Positions 1 to 8,618 are shown, counted from the stretch's first letter. The stretch is 28,981 nt of DNA from an uncultured Prevotella sp. (GCA_937877595.1 CALFIY010000003.1:1-28981), one strand, 5' to 3'. Translations and numbers: made by a program. Notes: generated by a model from the sequence alone, not told the origin.

Positions 1-179
1 CAAGCGACCGCTCAGGACAGAACGGGGTCGTCTGGTGTGACCAGCAGAGCGTGCTCGACATCCGTTTTCAGGGCATCGACGACGATAAGCCTACCGATTA
101 CTACCTATGGTTGACGGGCATGGCACGCAAGATGCTCAACGGCGAAATAAAAATGACAGAAAGCATTCCAACAAGATAA
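1..179 (+). CDS. 3' end of an unidentified protein (partial)
   Basis: An open frame runs from the left edge (first full codon at base 3) to a TAA at 177-179, giving the last 58 residues of a protein whose start lies outside the window. The visible part contains NGVVWCDQQ and DKPTDYYLWLTGMARKML and ends SIPTR. I do not recognise the family. The stop lies 9 bases before the ATG of the DUF5703 gene, so the two were probably in one operon. That neighbour makes a secreted or carbohydrate-related protein plausible, but this is inference from context only. Confidence 0.55.
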   Translation, partial: SDRSGQNGVVWCDQQSVLDIRFQGIDDDKPTDYYLWLTGMARKMLNGEIKMTESIPTR

Positions 180-188
180 GAAAACAAC

Positions 189-1367
189 ATGAAACGACGC
201 CTTTTTCTGATAACATTATTAATACTTTTCATAAGCGTTGTTGCAAGGCCCGTTCCATCGTTCGATGTAACATGGAACGGGCTAAGCACCGACGAAAACA
301 GCAGCATGCCGCTGGGCAATGGAGACATCAGTGCAAATGTCTGGACAGAACAAAATGGAGACGTGGTAATGCTTATTGGCAAGTCCGACTCCTGGAGTGA
401 AAATATATTATTATACAAGGTTGCCCAATTTCGCATCAGTCTGAGTCCTAATCCTTTTGTCGGTGAGAAAGTGACGCAGCGACTAACCATCAGCGATGCA
501 CGGATGGAAGTAAAATCCCCAAAAGGCACGCTCTGCATATGGGTTGATGCCAATAGCCCTGTAGTACACATTTCTGCTGGTACTGTAAAGCCATCTACAG
601 TGTCCATACGTAATGAACCTTGGCGCACGGTAGACTATCATATGACGCAGGAGCAACTGAACCAGAGCATGTTTAACTACTGGGAGTGGCGCAGCAACCC
701 AAATGGTATCGACTTTCTCGCAGACACCATATTACCTGCAACAGCAAATTCTATCGCTTCATGTCATTTCAACAAACACTCCATGTATCCAACGGTGCTT
801 GAGCGCGAGCATCTGGGAGAACTTATCAATAAGTATCATGACCCCATCTGGCACCGCTGTTTCGGTGCCATAGTTTCAGGTGACGGGTTTGTTAGTAAGG
901 ATAACGTTGTTTTAGTTTCGTCTGAACCGTCAGCTTTGCAGCAATATGCGAATATTACTATGCTGACGGAACAGACAACATCAACCGAAGAATGGCACAA
1001 AGACATCCAGCAGTTAGCCAGACAGAACGATACAACTGGTAATGATGCACGACAGCGTGACGCATGGAATGCCCATGTGGCTTGGTGGCAACAGTTCTGG
1101 GAGCGCAGTTGGGTACACGTATCGGGCGGCAAACTTGCAGAACAGGTCAGTGAGGGATACGCCATGAACCGCTATATGACAGCCATCTGTGGTCGGGGGC
1201 AGTACCCCATCAAGTTTAATGAGATACCAGAGGAAGAGCCAGTGGTGGCAGCATCTACATCGGTGTGGATGATGACCATGAGGTGTTTGGGCAGAAAGAT
1301 AGCAAGAAGTTGCTGGAAGACATTCCCAATAAGATTGTCACCCATCTGTGCATTGTTGCTGATGTAA
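189..1367 (+). CDS. Truncated DUF5703 (glycoside-hydrolase-like) secreted protein, probably a pseudogene
   Basis: The frame encodes 392 residues. A signal peptide covers about residues 1-20 (hydrophobic stretch LFLITLLILFISVV). It is followed by a DUF5703 N-terminal domain, recognisable by TWNGLSTDENSSMPLGNGD and MLIGKSDSWSE. DUF5703 proteins are secreted or periplasmic Bacteroidota proteins resembling GH95-type hydrolases and often found in polysaccharide loci. Family members are normally several hundred residues longer. Homology here continues through GRGQYPIKFN (ending near base 1220), where the (alpha/alpha) barrel region should begin. The last ~48 residues do not look like the family: from about base 1238 the DNA encodes, in another frame, part of an AlbA_2 domain. 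The catalytic region is therefore missing and the product is probably inactive. The upstream gene stops 9 bases before this start. Confidence 0.75.
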   Translation: MKRRLFLITLLILFISVVARPVPSFDVTWNGLSTDENSSMPLGNGDISANVWTEQNGDVVMLIGKSDSWSENILLYKVAQFRISLSPNPFVGEKVTQRLTISDARMEVKSPKGTLCIWVDANSPVVHISAGTVKPSTVSIRNEPWRTVDYHMTQEQLNQSMFNYWEWRSNPNGIDFLADTILPATANSIASCHFNKHSMYPTVLEREHLGELINKYHDPIWHRCFGAIVSGDGFVSKDNVVLVSSEPSALQQYANITMLTEQTTSTEEWHKDIQQLARQNDTTGNDARQRDAWNAHVAWWQQFWERSWVHVSGGKLAEQVSEGYAMNRYMTAICGRGQYPIKFNEIPEEEPVVAASTSVWMMTMRCLGRKIARSCWKTFPIRLSPICALLLM

Positions 1368-1372
1368 ACCTA
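1238..1372 (+). pseudogene. Fragment of an AlbA_2 (Schlafen-type) DNA-binding domain gene
   Basis: In the frame offset from the DUF5703 gene, these bases read GGSIYIGVDDDHEVFGQKD, then KKLLEDIPNKI and GIVADVNL-like residues (here CIVADVNL). This is the core of the AlbA_2 domain found in putative transcriptional regulators and ATP-binding proteins. There is no start codon of its own: a TGA lies in frame at 1220-1222, and neither the upstream helix nor the downstream part of the domain is present. It looks like a remnant left by a deletion or rearrangement that also removed the end of the DUF5703 gene. Edges are approximate. Confidence 0.6.
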
Positions 1373-1404
1373 TCGCGCACGCGTGTGTTAATTATTGTGA
1401 ATAA

Positions 1405-1436
1405 TTGTGGCTGTTGTATTATTTTTTTTATTTTTG
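1405..1436 (+). promoter_or_regulatory. Candidate Bacteroidota-type promoter for the LruC lipoprotein gene
   Basis: A TATTTTTG box at 1429-1436 fits the Bacteroidota -7 consensus TAnnTTTG. A TTG at 1405-1407 lies 21 bases upstream, as expected for the -33 element. The predicted transcript start is near 1443, about 27 bases before the ATG at 1470. The surrounding DNA is AT-rich, so chance matches are possible. Confidence 0.45.
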
Positions 1437-1469
1437 CCGCGAAGTATCACCAAATTAAAACATAACACA

Positions 1470-3695
1470 ATGATTAAGAAGTATCTTAACGGATTGGCTG
1501 CCTTGGTTCTTGTTGCTGTTACTGCAGGCTGCGTAAGCGAGAGCGACAACTCCTTGACACAGGACGATTACACGCGCAATGCAGAGAATGCACTCGGCGT
1601 GAGCATCAAGCGCACCAACTGGAACATGGCTAAACTGGCCACAACAAACATCACTGTCAACAAGAACTACGGCGAGACCTACACCGTGACAGTGTATTCA
1701 AACAACCCCATCACAAGCGAGAAAGGCATTGTGCTTGCAAAGGGAGAAGTGGAAAACGGTGCCACCTTCAATGAGAAGATAACCTATCCGCAAGGTGCAC
1801 AATACCTCTTCGTTGGTATTACCGACAGCAAGGGCTATACTTCCTACAAGCAGGCTAAGGTTGAAAATGGCGTTATCTCTGCCGCTTTCGGTAGCGGTAC
1901 ACGTGCTGCCGGTCAGCGCCGCACCATTACTGTAGCCACTGCCGGCGTCCCCTACACCGCTGCACAGATAAACGAGCAACTGGAAAAGTCGAAGGAACCG
2001 AATAGTGAGAATATCAACGACAACTACGACAATACTACGTACGCTATTAACTATGGTGAGGGCGGTCCTAACAATATTGATTGGGACAATGCCGAACTGG
2101 TAGCAGAGCGTACGTATTTCTTCTCTCTGCCTTGGGACGAGCAGATAGCCTATGCACTGGCTCATCACCCCACTTGGCTGACATACACAGCCGACGAGAC
2201 TTTCGTGCGCAACTTCAAAATTACCGGTTCGTGGTCAGGCCAGATTCCTGTTGTGGCAACAGAGGGACTTACCGACGGTGTTGAGAACGGCAATCAGCGC
2301 ACAGTGGTTGTCACCGGCACTTGGAACCTCACCGAAGACCAGCGTGTTGGTAGCCTTGGCACCATTATCATTGCCGAAGGCGGTACGCTCAATCTTTCCA
2401 ACAACGCTACTCTTCAGTGCGTCAACGAGGGCCGTCTTGTCGTGATGCCTGGTGGAAAGATTACCGGCGACGGTAATGTCCTCTTCGCCAACGGTACCGG
2501 CGAGCGCTATGGGTACAACGGTGGAACGATTGAAATCAGTGGTACGTTCAACAACAACGGCGGCGATATGTTCAACTACGGAACTCTCACGGCTAATGAC
2601 CTTCAGGGCGGCGCAGGAAACAGTGCCTATTACAACCACGGAATAATAAAGACACACCAGAGTTCTTCTTCAAATACCCGTTTGTATAACAACTGCCAGT
2701 TCTACTGTGAGACAGATGCCCGTTTCCGCATCGTGGAAATGGCTCAGGGTTCTTATCTCTATGTGAAGGGACAACTGATGCCTTTCGGCAGTGAGGACGG
2801 AACAGGCAGCGGCGACGAGAACCATGCCGGCGTTACGCTCGACAATGGTGCCTATGTCAAGGCTGGCACTCTGTGGAACGGTGCTACATGGACTGGTCCT
2901 TCAGAAGGTGCTGCCGTGGTTGAGATTGGTCAGGTGACATATCTCAACTGGGACGAGGCTACCGGCGACGGCTATTTCAACGGAAATCTGTATCTCGACG
3001 TGGCTGTTCAGGACAATGCTGTCGACGGCAAGGCAGGACAGCGCACCTTTGAAAGCGAGTTTGTCAATGTCAACGGCGGCGACGTGGAGTTTGTACAGAG
3101 CGGTGGCGCTGACATCGTCATTCCTGCCGACGGCGACTTCAAGGAAGGCGAGAGCGGATGTACTCCCGGATATACTGGAAAGATTATCAACAAGGAGGAA
3201 GAGCCACAGATCTGGAGTTTTGCCTTTGAAGACTCTTTCATGGGCGACTACGACATGAACGACGTGGTGCTGCAGGTTAAGGAAAACGCCAACAACTCCG
3301 ACCAACTTGACGTTACGCTGATGTGTACTGGTGCAAGTTACAATCTGTATGTCTATTTCGGAGCAACAATGCTCTTCGGAGGTGAGGTACATGCTGCTAT
3401 GGGTGGCACTCCCACTAAGTTTATCAACACCGGTTCAGGCAGCGAGAAGTTTGAAACAAAGGCTACTGTCACCACGACTATCAACAAGCCAGCCAACTTC
3501 ACGTTTGCTACCGCCGACTTCTGGATTAAGTCTCCCGAAGGCGATATCCACGTGAGCCGCGATAAGGATCCTCATGGCATTGTAGTTCCTGGCGATTGGC
3601 AGTGGCCTGCTGAGTGGCAGCGTATCACCAAGGCTTATCCTAAGTTTGCCAACTTTGCTGCTGGCGAGGATGGCTACGATGAGTGGTACAAGTAA
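1470..3695 (+). CDS. Surface/outer-membrane lipoprotein with C-terminal LruC (DUF4842) domain
   Basis: The ATG at 1470 is chosen because it starts a typical lipoprotein signal (MIKKYLNGLAALVLV) with lipobox TAGC and the lipidated Cys at residue 21; the frame is open further upstream but without sense. The product has 741 residues. Residues about 30-150 resemble a beta-sandwich. Residues about 270-480 are rich in Gly and Asn with short repeated turns (GTIIIAEGGTLNLSNNATL), suggesting a right-handed beta-helix. From about residue 581 to the end is a LruC/DUF4842 domain with the signature EDSFMGDYDMNDVV, an acidic loop that may bind calcium, and DWQWPAEW near the end. Such proteins are common in gut and rumen Bacteroidota; their role is unknown, with adhesion or matrix binding often supposed. 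It appears monocistronic, with its own promoter-like box and a strong terminator. Confidence 0.85.
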   Translation: MIKKYLNGLAALVLVAVTAGCVSESDNSLTQDDYTRNAENALGVSIKRTNWNMAKLATTNITVNKNYGETYTVTVYSNNPITSEKGIVLAKGEVENGATFNEKITYPQGAQYLFVGITDSKGYTSYKQAKVENGVISAAFGSGTRAAGQRRTITVATAGVPYTAAQINEQLEKSKEPNSENINDNYDNTTYAINYGEGGPNNIDWDNAELVAERTYFFSLPWDEQIAYALAHHPTWLTYTADETFVRNFKITGSWSGQIPVVATEGLTDGVENGNQRTVVVTGTWNLTEDQRVGSLGTIIIAEGGTLNLSNNATLQCVNEGRLVVMPGGKITGDGNVLFANGTGERYGYNGGTIEISGTFNNNGGDMFNYGTLTANDLQGGAGNSAYYNHGIIKTHQSSSSNTRLYNNCQFYCETDARFRIVEMAQGSYLYVKGQLMPFGSEDGTGSGDENHAGVTLDNGAYVKAGTLWNGATWTGPSEGAAVVEIGQVTYLNWDEATGDGYFNGNLYLDVAVQDNAVDGKAGQRTFESEFVNVNGGDVEFVQSGGADIVIPADGDFKEGESGCTPGYTGKIINKEEEPQIWSFAFEDSFMGDYDMNDVVLQVKENANNSDQLDVTLMCTGASYNLYVYFGATMLFGGEVHAAMGGTPTKFINTGSGSEKFETKATVTTTINKPANFTFATADFWIKSPEGDIHVSRDKDPHGIVVPGDWQWPAEWQRITKAYPKFANFAAGEDGYDEWYK

Positions 3696-3715
3696 AGGAA
3701 AAAATAAAACCAACA

Positions 3716-3743
3716 GTGTTCCCTCCGCAGCGTGAGGGAACAC
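3716..3743. terminator. Hairpin, probable terminator for the leftward GH43 gene
   Basis: A perfect 10-bp inverted repeat (GTGTTCCCTC / GAGGGAACAC) with an 8-base loop. Read on the - strand, the hairpin is followed closely by a T-rich tract (TTTTATTTTTT), which fits a Rho-independent terminator for the gene ending at 3887. On the + strand it begins 21 bases after the LruC stop codon. Confidence 0.6.
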
Positions 3744-3748
3744 AAGAC

Positions 3749-3778
3749 AAAAGAGAGAAGTTCGTACTTCTCTCTTTT
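3749..3778. terminator. Strong bidirectional hairpin terminator between convergent genes
   Basis: A perfect 13-bp stem (AAAAGAGAGAAGT / ACTTCTCTCTTTT) encloses the four-base loop TCGT. The stem starts with A's and ends with T's on both strands, so it can act in both directions. It lies between the + strand LruC gene (ends 3695) and the - strand GH43 gene (ends 3887). Confidence 0.75.
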
Positions 3779-3866
3779 CTGTTAGTATCAAGACACTTTC
3801 GTTTTGTATTAACCCTCTTTTCTGTTAGTATCAAGACACTTTCGTTTTGTATTAACTCTCTTTTCT
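3772..3866. repeat. 43-bp tandem repeat, 2.2 copies
   Basis: The 42 bases at 3772-3813 (starting CTCTTTTCTGTTAG and ending TTTTGTATTAAC) recur exactly at 3815-3856, giving a period of 43. A third, partial copy begins at 3858 (CTCTTTTCT) and then diverges. The first copy begins inside the 3' arm of the terminator stem. It looks like recent slippage or unequal duplication of terminator-adjacent DNA; no gene is encoded. Confidence 0.9.
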
Positions 3867-3886
3867 TGTGTATCAGCAGGTTTAAT

Positions 3887-6130
3887 TTATAGGTGCATCA
3901 CAAGGTGGGCTTTCTCCATTGTGAGGAAAGCACCCTTGGGACCTTGTGGAACACCGCTCACGGTGTAGTTGTAGTGGTAAACCTTGTTGTCGGTAGTGGT
4001 GATAACCGCCTGCATTGTCATTGTGGTGCCGCTGAAACTCACGGAGAGCACTACGTCGCTGCCGTCCATGTCGCTGCGGAAGGTATCCCAGTTGTAGTCG
4101 CTGGTCATGCCGCTCTGTCGCTGCGCTTCGGTGGCATAGTCGCCCCAGCCGAAGTTGTCGGCACGCAGTACGGCGTATTCCTTGTAGTTGGCAGTGGCGC
4201 GCTCCTCGCCGTTGGTCACTATGAGCAGCCAGTTATTCCAGTTTTCGCCCTGGTCGCTGTAGTTGGTGAAGTGGAATGTCATTTCGCCGTTGCCGCTGCT
4301 CAGATAGCGATATGGTGAGAAGGCCGTCCAGAACGGTGCTGTGTTGTCGGTGGCGCCGCATATCATTGTTGTCATGTCTGCAACGTCGGCACCTTTCTTG
4401 CCCCACAGCGTGGCCTGGGCGTAAGCCGATTTGTAGTTGCGCAGGCCAGCGTATGTCAGCGTGGCGCGTCGCGGCGATGCCTCCCAGTCGGTTTCGCGCT
4501 GCAGCAGCAGTTTATCGTCGCCGATGGTCAGCGTGTTGGCCGACGCGTCGAAGTTCCACGTCTGTTCCTTAGACCATGCTGTACTTTGTATGGTGTGGTC
4601 GGCCATGAGTCGCACGGGTTGTGATATGTTCTGCTCGGCATAGGAATATTGCAACGGGATGTTCTCCCAGTCGCCCAGCAGTTCCTCCTCGCCTATGGTG
4701 GCCTGTGGCACTGCGCCGTAGCGCTCCGGCAATACTATAGGCCAGTCGTCGTCGGTCCAGACGATGCGGCGGATATGTCCCAGCATTATGGCATTGCTGT
4801 AGACATTGTTGTAGGCATTGGCAGGAAAGCGTCCCTGCGAGGCATAGTACCAGTGGTCCTGCCCGTCGCTGAACACGGCGCAGTGGCTGATGCCCACCCA
4901 TCCGTAACTGTCGTTGAAGCGATAGGGATGGGTCATTATGGGGTATGCCGTGCCGCCATCGGCAGTGACATTAGTGCCGTCGATGCCGTAGTAGGGGCCG
5001 TCGACATTGCGCGCGCGCACCACACGCGTATTATAAGGTACATCCAGTCCGTCGTAGGCCATGAAGAGATAGTACCAGCCGTTGCGGTATACCACCTCGG
5101 GTGCTTCGGCTCCCTGCCAGCGGCTGTTGCGGTCGCGGGTGTACACCAGTTTGCCGTAGTTGCTGTTGCCTCCCCATGGCTCACCCAACGGGTTGAGCGG
5201 TTTTCCTGTTTCGCCGTTGAGTTGCAATGCAGCAAAACCGGAGTGCCATGAGCCGTAGATCAGCCAATGCTCGTTGTCGGGAGTTATTATGTAAGTTGGG
5301 TCGATGGCATTGAATTTGAAGTAGGCATTCCAGTCGTTGGTGTACGACGAGCGGCTCCAGCCGTTGGCTGTCTTGTCGGTGGAGGAACAGACGACATATC
5401 CCTTGTCTGTCCACTGATTGCTGGCTGGGTCGCTGGTCTCCATGACACCTATCAGCGCACGTTCCGACCACGAGCCGTCGAAGTTGTCGGCATTGTTGGC
5501 CTCGCCAGTCTTTATCAGGTTATCTACTACGATGCAGTAATACATTCTGTAGAGTCCTGTCTTCACTTTTCGTGCGCATGGCGCCCAATATCCCAGTTGC
5601 AGTTGCGTTATCGGCTCCAGCCCCATGCGGCTGCGTATGGCGTTAACAGTGTCTGCCACCCAGGTGGGTGCCGTCTGCATCGTGCTGCCAAGGTATTCCC
5701 AGTCGACAAGGTTCTGCGAGCGTCGTGCGTGGAAGTGTCCGTGCCCGTCGTGCGCGTTGCCATAAGATGCATCGGTCTGGTACATGTAGTAGTAGCCGTC
5801 GTCGGCGCGCATAACCGTCGGATCGTGCACGTTGGCAAGGTTCCACTGGCTTCGTTTGTCCCATCCGGCCACGCTGAGATAGTAGTCGTCGTGGGTGGGA
5901 GCCTGATAGTTGAGAAGCCTCTCTGCCATGGGCGTCATGGTCAGCGTCATGCCTTCTGCTACGGGCTGTCCGCCGATGGTCCACTGGCCTTGCGAGTCCT
6001 TGGTGAATGTTGCCTGCTGACTTGAAACGGTTGTCAGTTGCTGTCCCTGTGCATCCTTCACGACAAACTGTGCCGAGGTGGTCAGGCAAGGCAGCAGGGC
6101 TGCTGTGAGTAATACTGTTCTGCTTGTCAT
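3887..6130 (-). CDS. Secreted GH43 glycoside hydrolase, arabinanase/arabinosidase type
   Basis: The product has 747 residues with a signal peptide ending near residue 20 (TTSAQF). A five-bladed beta-propeller of family GH43 spans about residues 90-480. The three expected acidic residues are visible: general base Asp103 in NVHDPTVMRADDGYYY, the pKa-tuning Asp277 in NAIDPTYI, and the general acid Glu345 in GAEAPEVVYRNGWYYLF. His416 in GISHCAVF fits the conserved central histidine of arabinanases. The extra ~260 C-terminal residues contain a beta-rich domain of the kind seen in extended endo-arabinanases. Likely substrates are arabinan or arabinoxylan side chains; exact specificity cannot be read. 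The start is 13 bases after the stop of the small type IX-tailed protein, so they are probably cotranscribed. It has no evident sorting tail of its own. Confidence 0.85.
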   Translation of the reverse strand: MTSRTVLLTAALLPCLTTSAQFVVKDAQGQQLTTVSSQQATFTKDSQGQWTIGGQPVAEGMTLTMTPMAERLLNYQAPTHDDYYLSVAGWDKRSQWNLANVHDPTVMRADDGYYYMYQTDASYGNAHDGHGHFHARRSQNLVDWEYLGSTMQTAPTWVADTVNAIRSRMGLEPITQLQLGYWAPCARKVKTGLYRMYYCIVVDNLIKTGEANNADNFDGSWSERALIGVMETSDPASNQWTDKGYVVCSSTDKTANGWSRSSYTNDWNAYFKFNAIDPTYIITPDNEHWLIYGSWHSGFAALQLNGETGKPLNPLGEPWGGNSNYGKLVYTRDRNSRWQGAEAPEVVYRNGWYYLFMAYDGLDVPYNTRVVRARNVDGPYYGIDGTNVTADGGTAYPIMTHPYRFNDSYGWVGISHCAVFSDGQDHWYYASQGRFPANAYNNVYSNAIMLGHIRRIVWTDDDWPIVLPERYGAVPQATIGEEELLGDWENIPLQYSYAEQNISQPVRLMADHTIQSTAWSKEQTWNFDASANTLTIGDDKLLLQRETDWEASPRRATLTYAGLRNYKSAYAQATLWGKKGADVADMTTMICGATDNTAPFWTAFSPYRYLSSGNGEMTFHFTNYSDQGENWNNWLLIVTNGEERATANYKEYAVLRADNFGWGDYATEAQRQSGMTSDYNWDTFRSDMDGSDVVLSVSFSGTTMTMQAVITTTDNKVYHYNYTVSGVPQGPKGAFLTMEKAHLVMHL

Positions 6131-6143
6131 AGTGGTTTGTCGT

Positions 6144-6608
6144 TTACCGTTTGATGAATTTCACTGTTGTCTTGCCCACTTGCAGGATGTAGATGCCTGC
6201 TGCAAGATTGCCCAGGGGCAGCATGGCCTGCGTGCCGCATGCCGTGGCGTTTGCCCTCTGTCGTCCTGTGGCATCGAGAATAGCGGCCTGTGTGCCGTCG
6301 GCTATGCCGCTCACGGTCAGCCAGTTTCCGCTGAATCTAATTGCAGGATTGGCCGATTGCCTTGCTGTGACAATGGCCGAGGGATTGCCCTGTCTTATCT
6401 CGGCACTCTCCACGGCAGGAATTACCGTGCCGTTGTTGCACACGATATTGAACGCCGGTGCGTAGTCGTCGGCCAGCAGGAATGCTATGTCCTTGATGGC
6501 CACCTTGGTTGCCTCGCCAGTTATCACCAAAGTCCACTCCGTTGCCGTCTGTGCCTTGAGCGATGTCGTGGCAAGGGCGAGTAATATAAGTCCCACAATT
6601 TTTCTCAT
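6144..6608 (-). CDS. Small secreted protein with type IX secretion (T9SS type A) sorting tail
   Basis: A protein of 154 residues with a signal peptide (MRKIVGLILLALATTSLKAQ, cut near residue 19). Its C-terminal ~70 residues match the Por_Secre_tail pattern: NPAIRF, then AAILDATGRQR, then GNLAAGIYILQVGKTTVKF and a final basic KR. Such tails direct proteins through the type IX system and are removed at the outer membrane. The remaining core (about residues 20-80) is too small to assign a function. It lies between gyrB (20-bp gap upstream) and the GH43 gene (13-bp gap downstream) on the same strand. No TAnnTTTG promoter was seen in the gap to gyrB, so readthrough from gyrB or a promoter inside gyrB is likely. 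Confidence 0.75.
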   Translation of the reverse strand: MRKIVGLILLALATTSLKAQTATEWTLVITGEATKVAIKDIAFLLADDYAPAFNIVCNNGTVIPAVESAEIRQGNPSAIVTARQSANPAIRFSGNWLTVSGIADGTQAAILDATGRQRANATACGTQAMLPLGNLAAGIYILQVGKTTVKFIKR

Positions 6609-6628
6609 AAGCGAAGGGTATTTAGAGT

Positions 6629-8599
6629 TTATGCGTCAATGTTTGCATAGGTGGCGTTTCTCTCGATGAACTCGCGGCGTGGCTCCACGTCGTCGCCCAT
6701 GAGCATGGAGAAGATTTCGTCGGCCTCGGCGGCATTTTCTATTGTCACCTGTTTCAGCAGACGGTTCTCCGGGTTCATTGTAGTTTCCCACAACTGTTCG
6801 GGATTCATTTCTCCAAGACCTTTGTAGCGCTGTGTGTGGAGAGCGGTGGCGTTCTCGTCGCCGGCCACGTACTTGTCGATGAACTGCTGTCGCTGCTGCT
6901 CGGTGTAGCAGTATTCCGACACTTTTTTATACGTGCACTTATAGAGCGGCGGAGTGGCAATATAGAGGTGGCCGCCCTGTATCACTTGTGGCATGAAGCG
7001 ATAGAAAAGCGTCATAATGAGCGTGTCGATGTGAGAACCGTCGACGTCGGCATCGGTCATTATGATAATCTTGTCGTAGCGCAACTTGTCGATGTTGGCT
7101 TCGCGGTCGCCCTCGCCTTCCACGCCGAAGCGAACGCCGATGCTCTGTATGATATTCATTACCGACTCTGCCTCGAACACGCGGTGCCATTGCACTTTCT
7201 CCACGTTGAGGATTTTGCCTCGCAGAGGCAGTATTGCCTGGAAGTGGCGGTCGCGTCCCTGTTTTGCAGAGCCACCTGCCGAATCTCCCTCGACGAGGAA
7301 TATTTCACATTCCTTTGGATCCTTGTTTGAACAGTCTGCCAGTTTTCCGGGCAGGCCGCCTCCAGTCATTGGATTCTTGCGTTGCACACTCTCGCGTGCC
7401 TTTCTGGCGGCGATGCGCGCTGTTGCGGCAAGCACCACCTTCTCGCAGATGAGTTTTGCCTCCTTCGGATGCTCCTCCAGATAGTTTGTCAGCGCTTCGC
7501 CCAAGGCTTGCTGCACTGCTCCTGTTACTTCCGAGTTGCCCAGTTTTGTTTTTGTCTGTCCTTCAAACTGCGGTTCTGCCACCTTGATGCTTATCACGGC
7601 GGTCAAACCCTCGCGGAAGTCCTCGCCGGCAATCTCTATCTTTGCCTTTTCAATCTGTTTGGAAATGGCAGGGTCCTGGTCGGCATATTTCTTGAGCGTA
7701 CGCGTGAGAGCCATGCGGAAGCCGATGAGATGAGTACCGCCTTCGATAGTATTGATGTTGTTTACGTAGGAGTGGATGTTCTCCGTATAGTCGGTATTGT
7801 ACATCACGGCAACCTCAATGGGTATTCCCTGTTTCTCCGTCTTGAGATAGATGACGTCGTCGAACAGGTGCTGACGGTGACGGTCCACGTAGCGCACGAA
7901 TTCTTTCAGTCCGTCCTTGGCATGGAACACTTCCTCGCGCAGTTTGCCCTCTTCGTCGGGGCGCGTGTCGCGCAGGGTGATGGTGATACCTGCGTTGAGA
8001 TAGGCCAGTTCGCGCATGCGCTTGGCAATGATGTCGTATTTATATTCAGTGGTCGTAAAGATCGAGCCGTCTGGCCAGAACTGCTGGCGCGTACCTGTCT
8101 TGTCGGTGTCGCCAACGATTTTTACGTCGTAGAGAGGCTTTCCCTTTTCGTATTCCTGCTGGTAGATATGTCCGTTGCGGAACACCTGCGACAGCATGTG
8201 TGTAGACAGGGCGTTCACACACGATACGCCCACGCCGTGCAGACCGCCGCTGACCTTGTATGAGCCTTTGTCGAACTTTCCGCCTGCGTGCAGCACTGTC
8301 ATGACGACCTCGAGGGCCGACTTGTGCATTTTCTCATGCTCGTCGACAGGGATACCGCGGCCGTTGTCTTGCACGGTGATGGAGTTATCCTCGTTGATGG
8401 TCACTTCGATATGAGTGCAATAGCCAGCCATTGCCTCGTCGATAGAGTTGTCTACTGTCTCGTTTACCAGATGATGGAGTCCCTTTTCGCTAATGTCGCC
8501 GATATACATTGCGGGACGTTTGCGCACGGCCTCCAGTCCTTCGAGTACCTGAATGTTACTCGCAGAATAGTTGTTTTCTTTTGTAGTATCTTCTGCCAT
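6629..8599 (-). CDS. gyrB: DNA gyrase subunit B
   Basis: The ATPase subunit of DNA gyrase, which with GyrA introduces negative supercoils. The 656-residue product matches the usual length of forms lacking the enterobacterial insert. The GHKL ATPase site is complete: NETVDNSIDEA at residues 46-56 with catalytic Glu47, DNGRGIP at 78-84, and GGLHGVGVS at 118-126. The transducer domain follows, then the TOPRIM motifs EGDSAGGSA (437-445) and TDADVDGSHI (515-524). QRYKGLGEMN (590-599) and a normal C-terminus point to GyrB rather than ParE. The start is 19 bases downstream of the glsB-like stop, so the acyltransferase genes and gyrB may be cotranscribed. Confidence 0.97.
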   Translation of the reverse strand: MAEDTTKENNYSASNIQVLEGLEAVRKRPAMYIGDISEKGLHHLVNETVDNSIDEAMAGYCTHIEVTINEDNSITVQDNGRGIPVDEHEKMHKSALEVVMTVLHAGGKFDKGSYKVSGGLHGVGVSCVNALSTHMLSQVFRNGHIYQQEYEKGKPLYDVKIVGDTDKTGTRQQFWPDGSIFTTTEYKYDIIAKRMRELAYLNAGITITLRDTRPDEEGKLREEVFHAKDGLKEFVRYVDRHRQHLFDDVIYLKTEKQGIPIEVAVMYNTDYTENIHSYVNNINTIEGGTHLIGFRMALTRTLKKYADQDPAISKQIEKAKIEIAGEDFREGLTAVISIKVAEPQFEGQTKTKLGNSEVTGAVQQALGEALTNYLEEHPKEAKLICEKVVLAATARIAARKARESVQRKNPMTGGGLPGKLADCSNKDPKECEIFLVEGDSAGGSAKQGRDRHFQAILPLRGKILNVEKVQWHRVFEAESVMNIIQSIGVRFGVEGEGDREANIDKLRYDKIIIMTDADVDGSHIDTLIMTLFYRFMPQVIQGGHLYIATPPLYKCTYKKVSEYCYTEQQRQQFIDKYVAGDENATALHTQRYKGLGEMNPEQLWETTMNPENRLLKQVTIENAAEADEIFSMLMGDDVEPRREFIERNATYANIDA

Positions 8600-8618
8600 T
8601 GTGTTAAATATGTTTTTC

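Noticed and set aside
3772..3866. 43-bp repeats considered as attachment sites of a mobile element
   Set aside because: They are adjacent tandem copies with no integrase, transposase or cargo between them.
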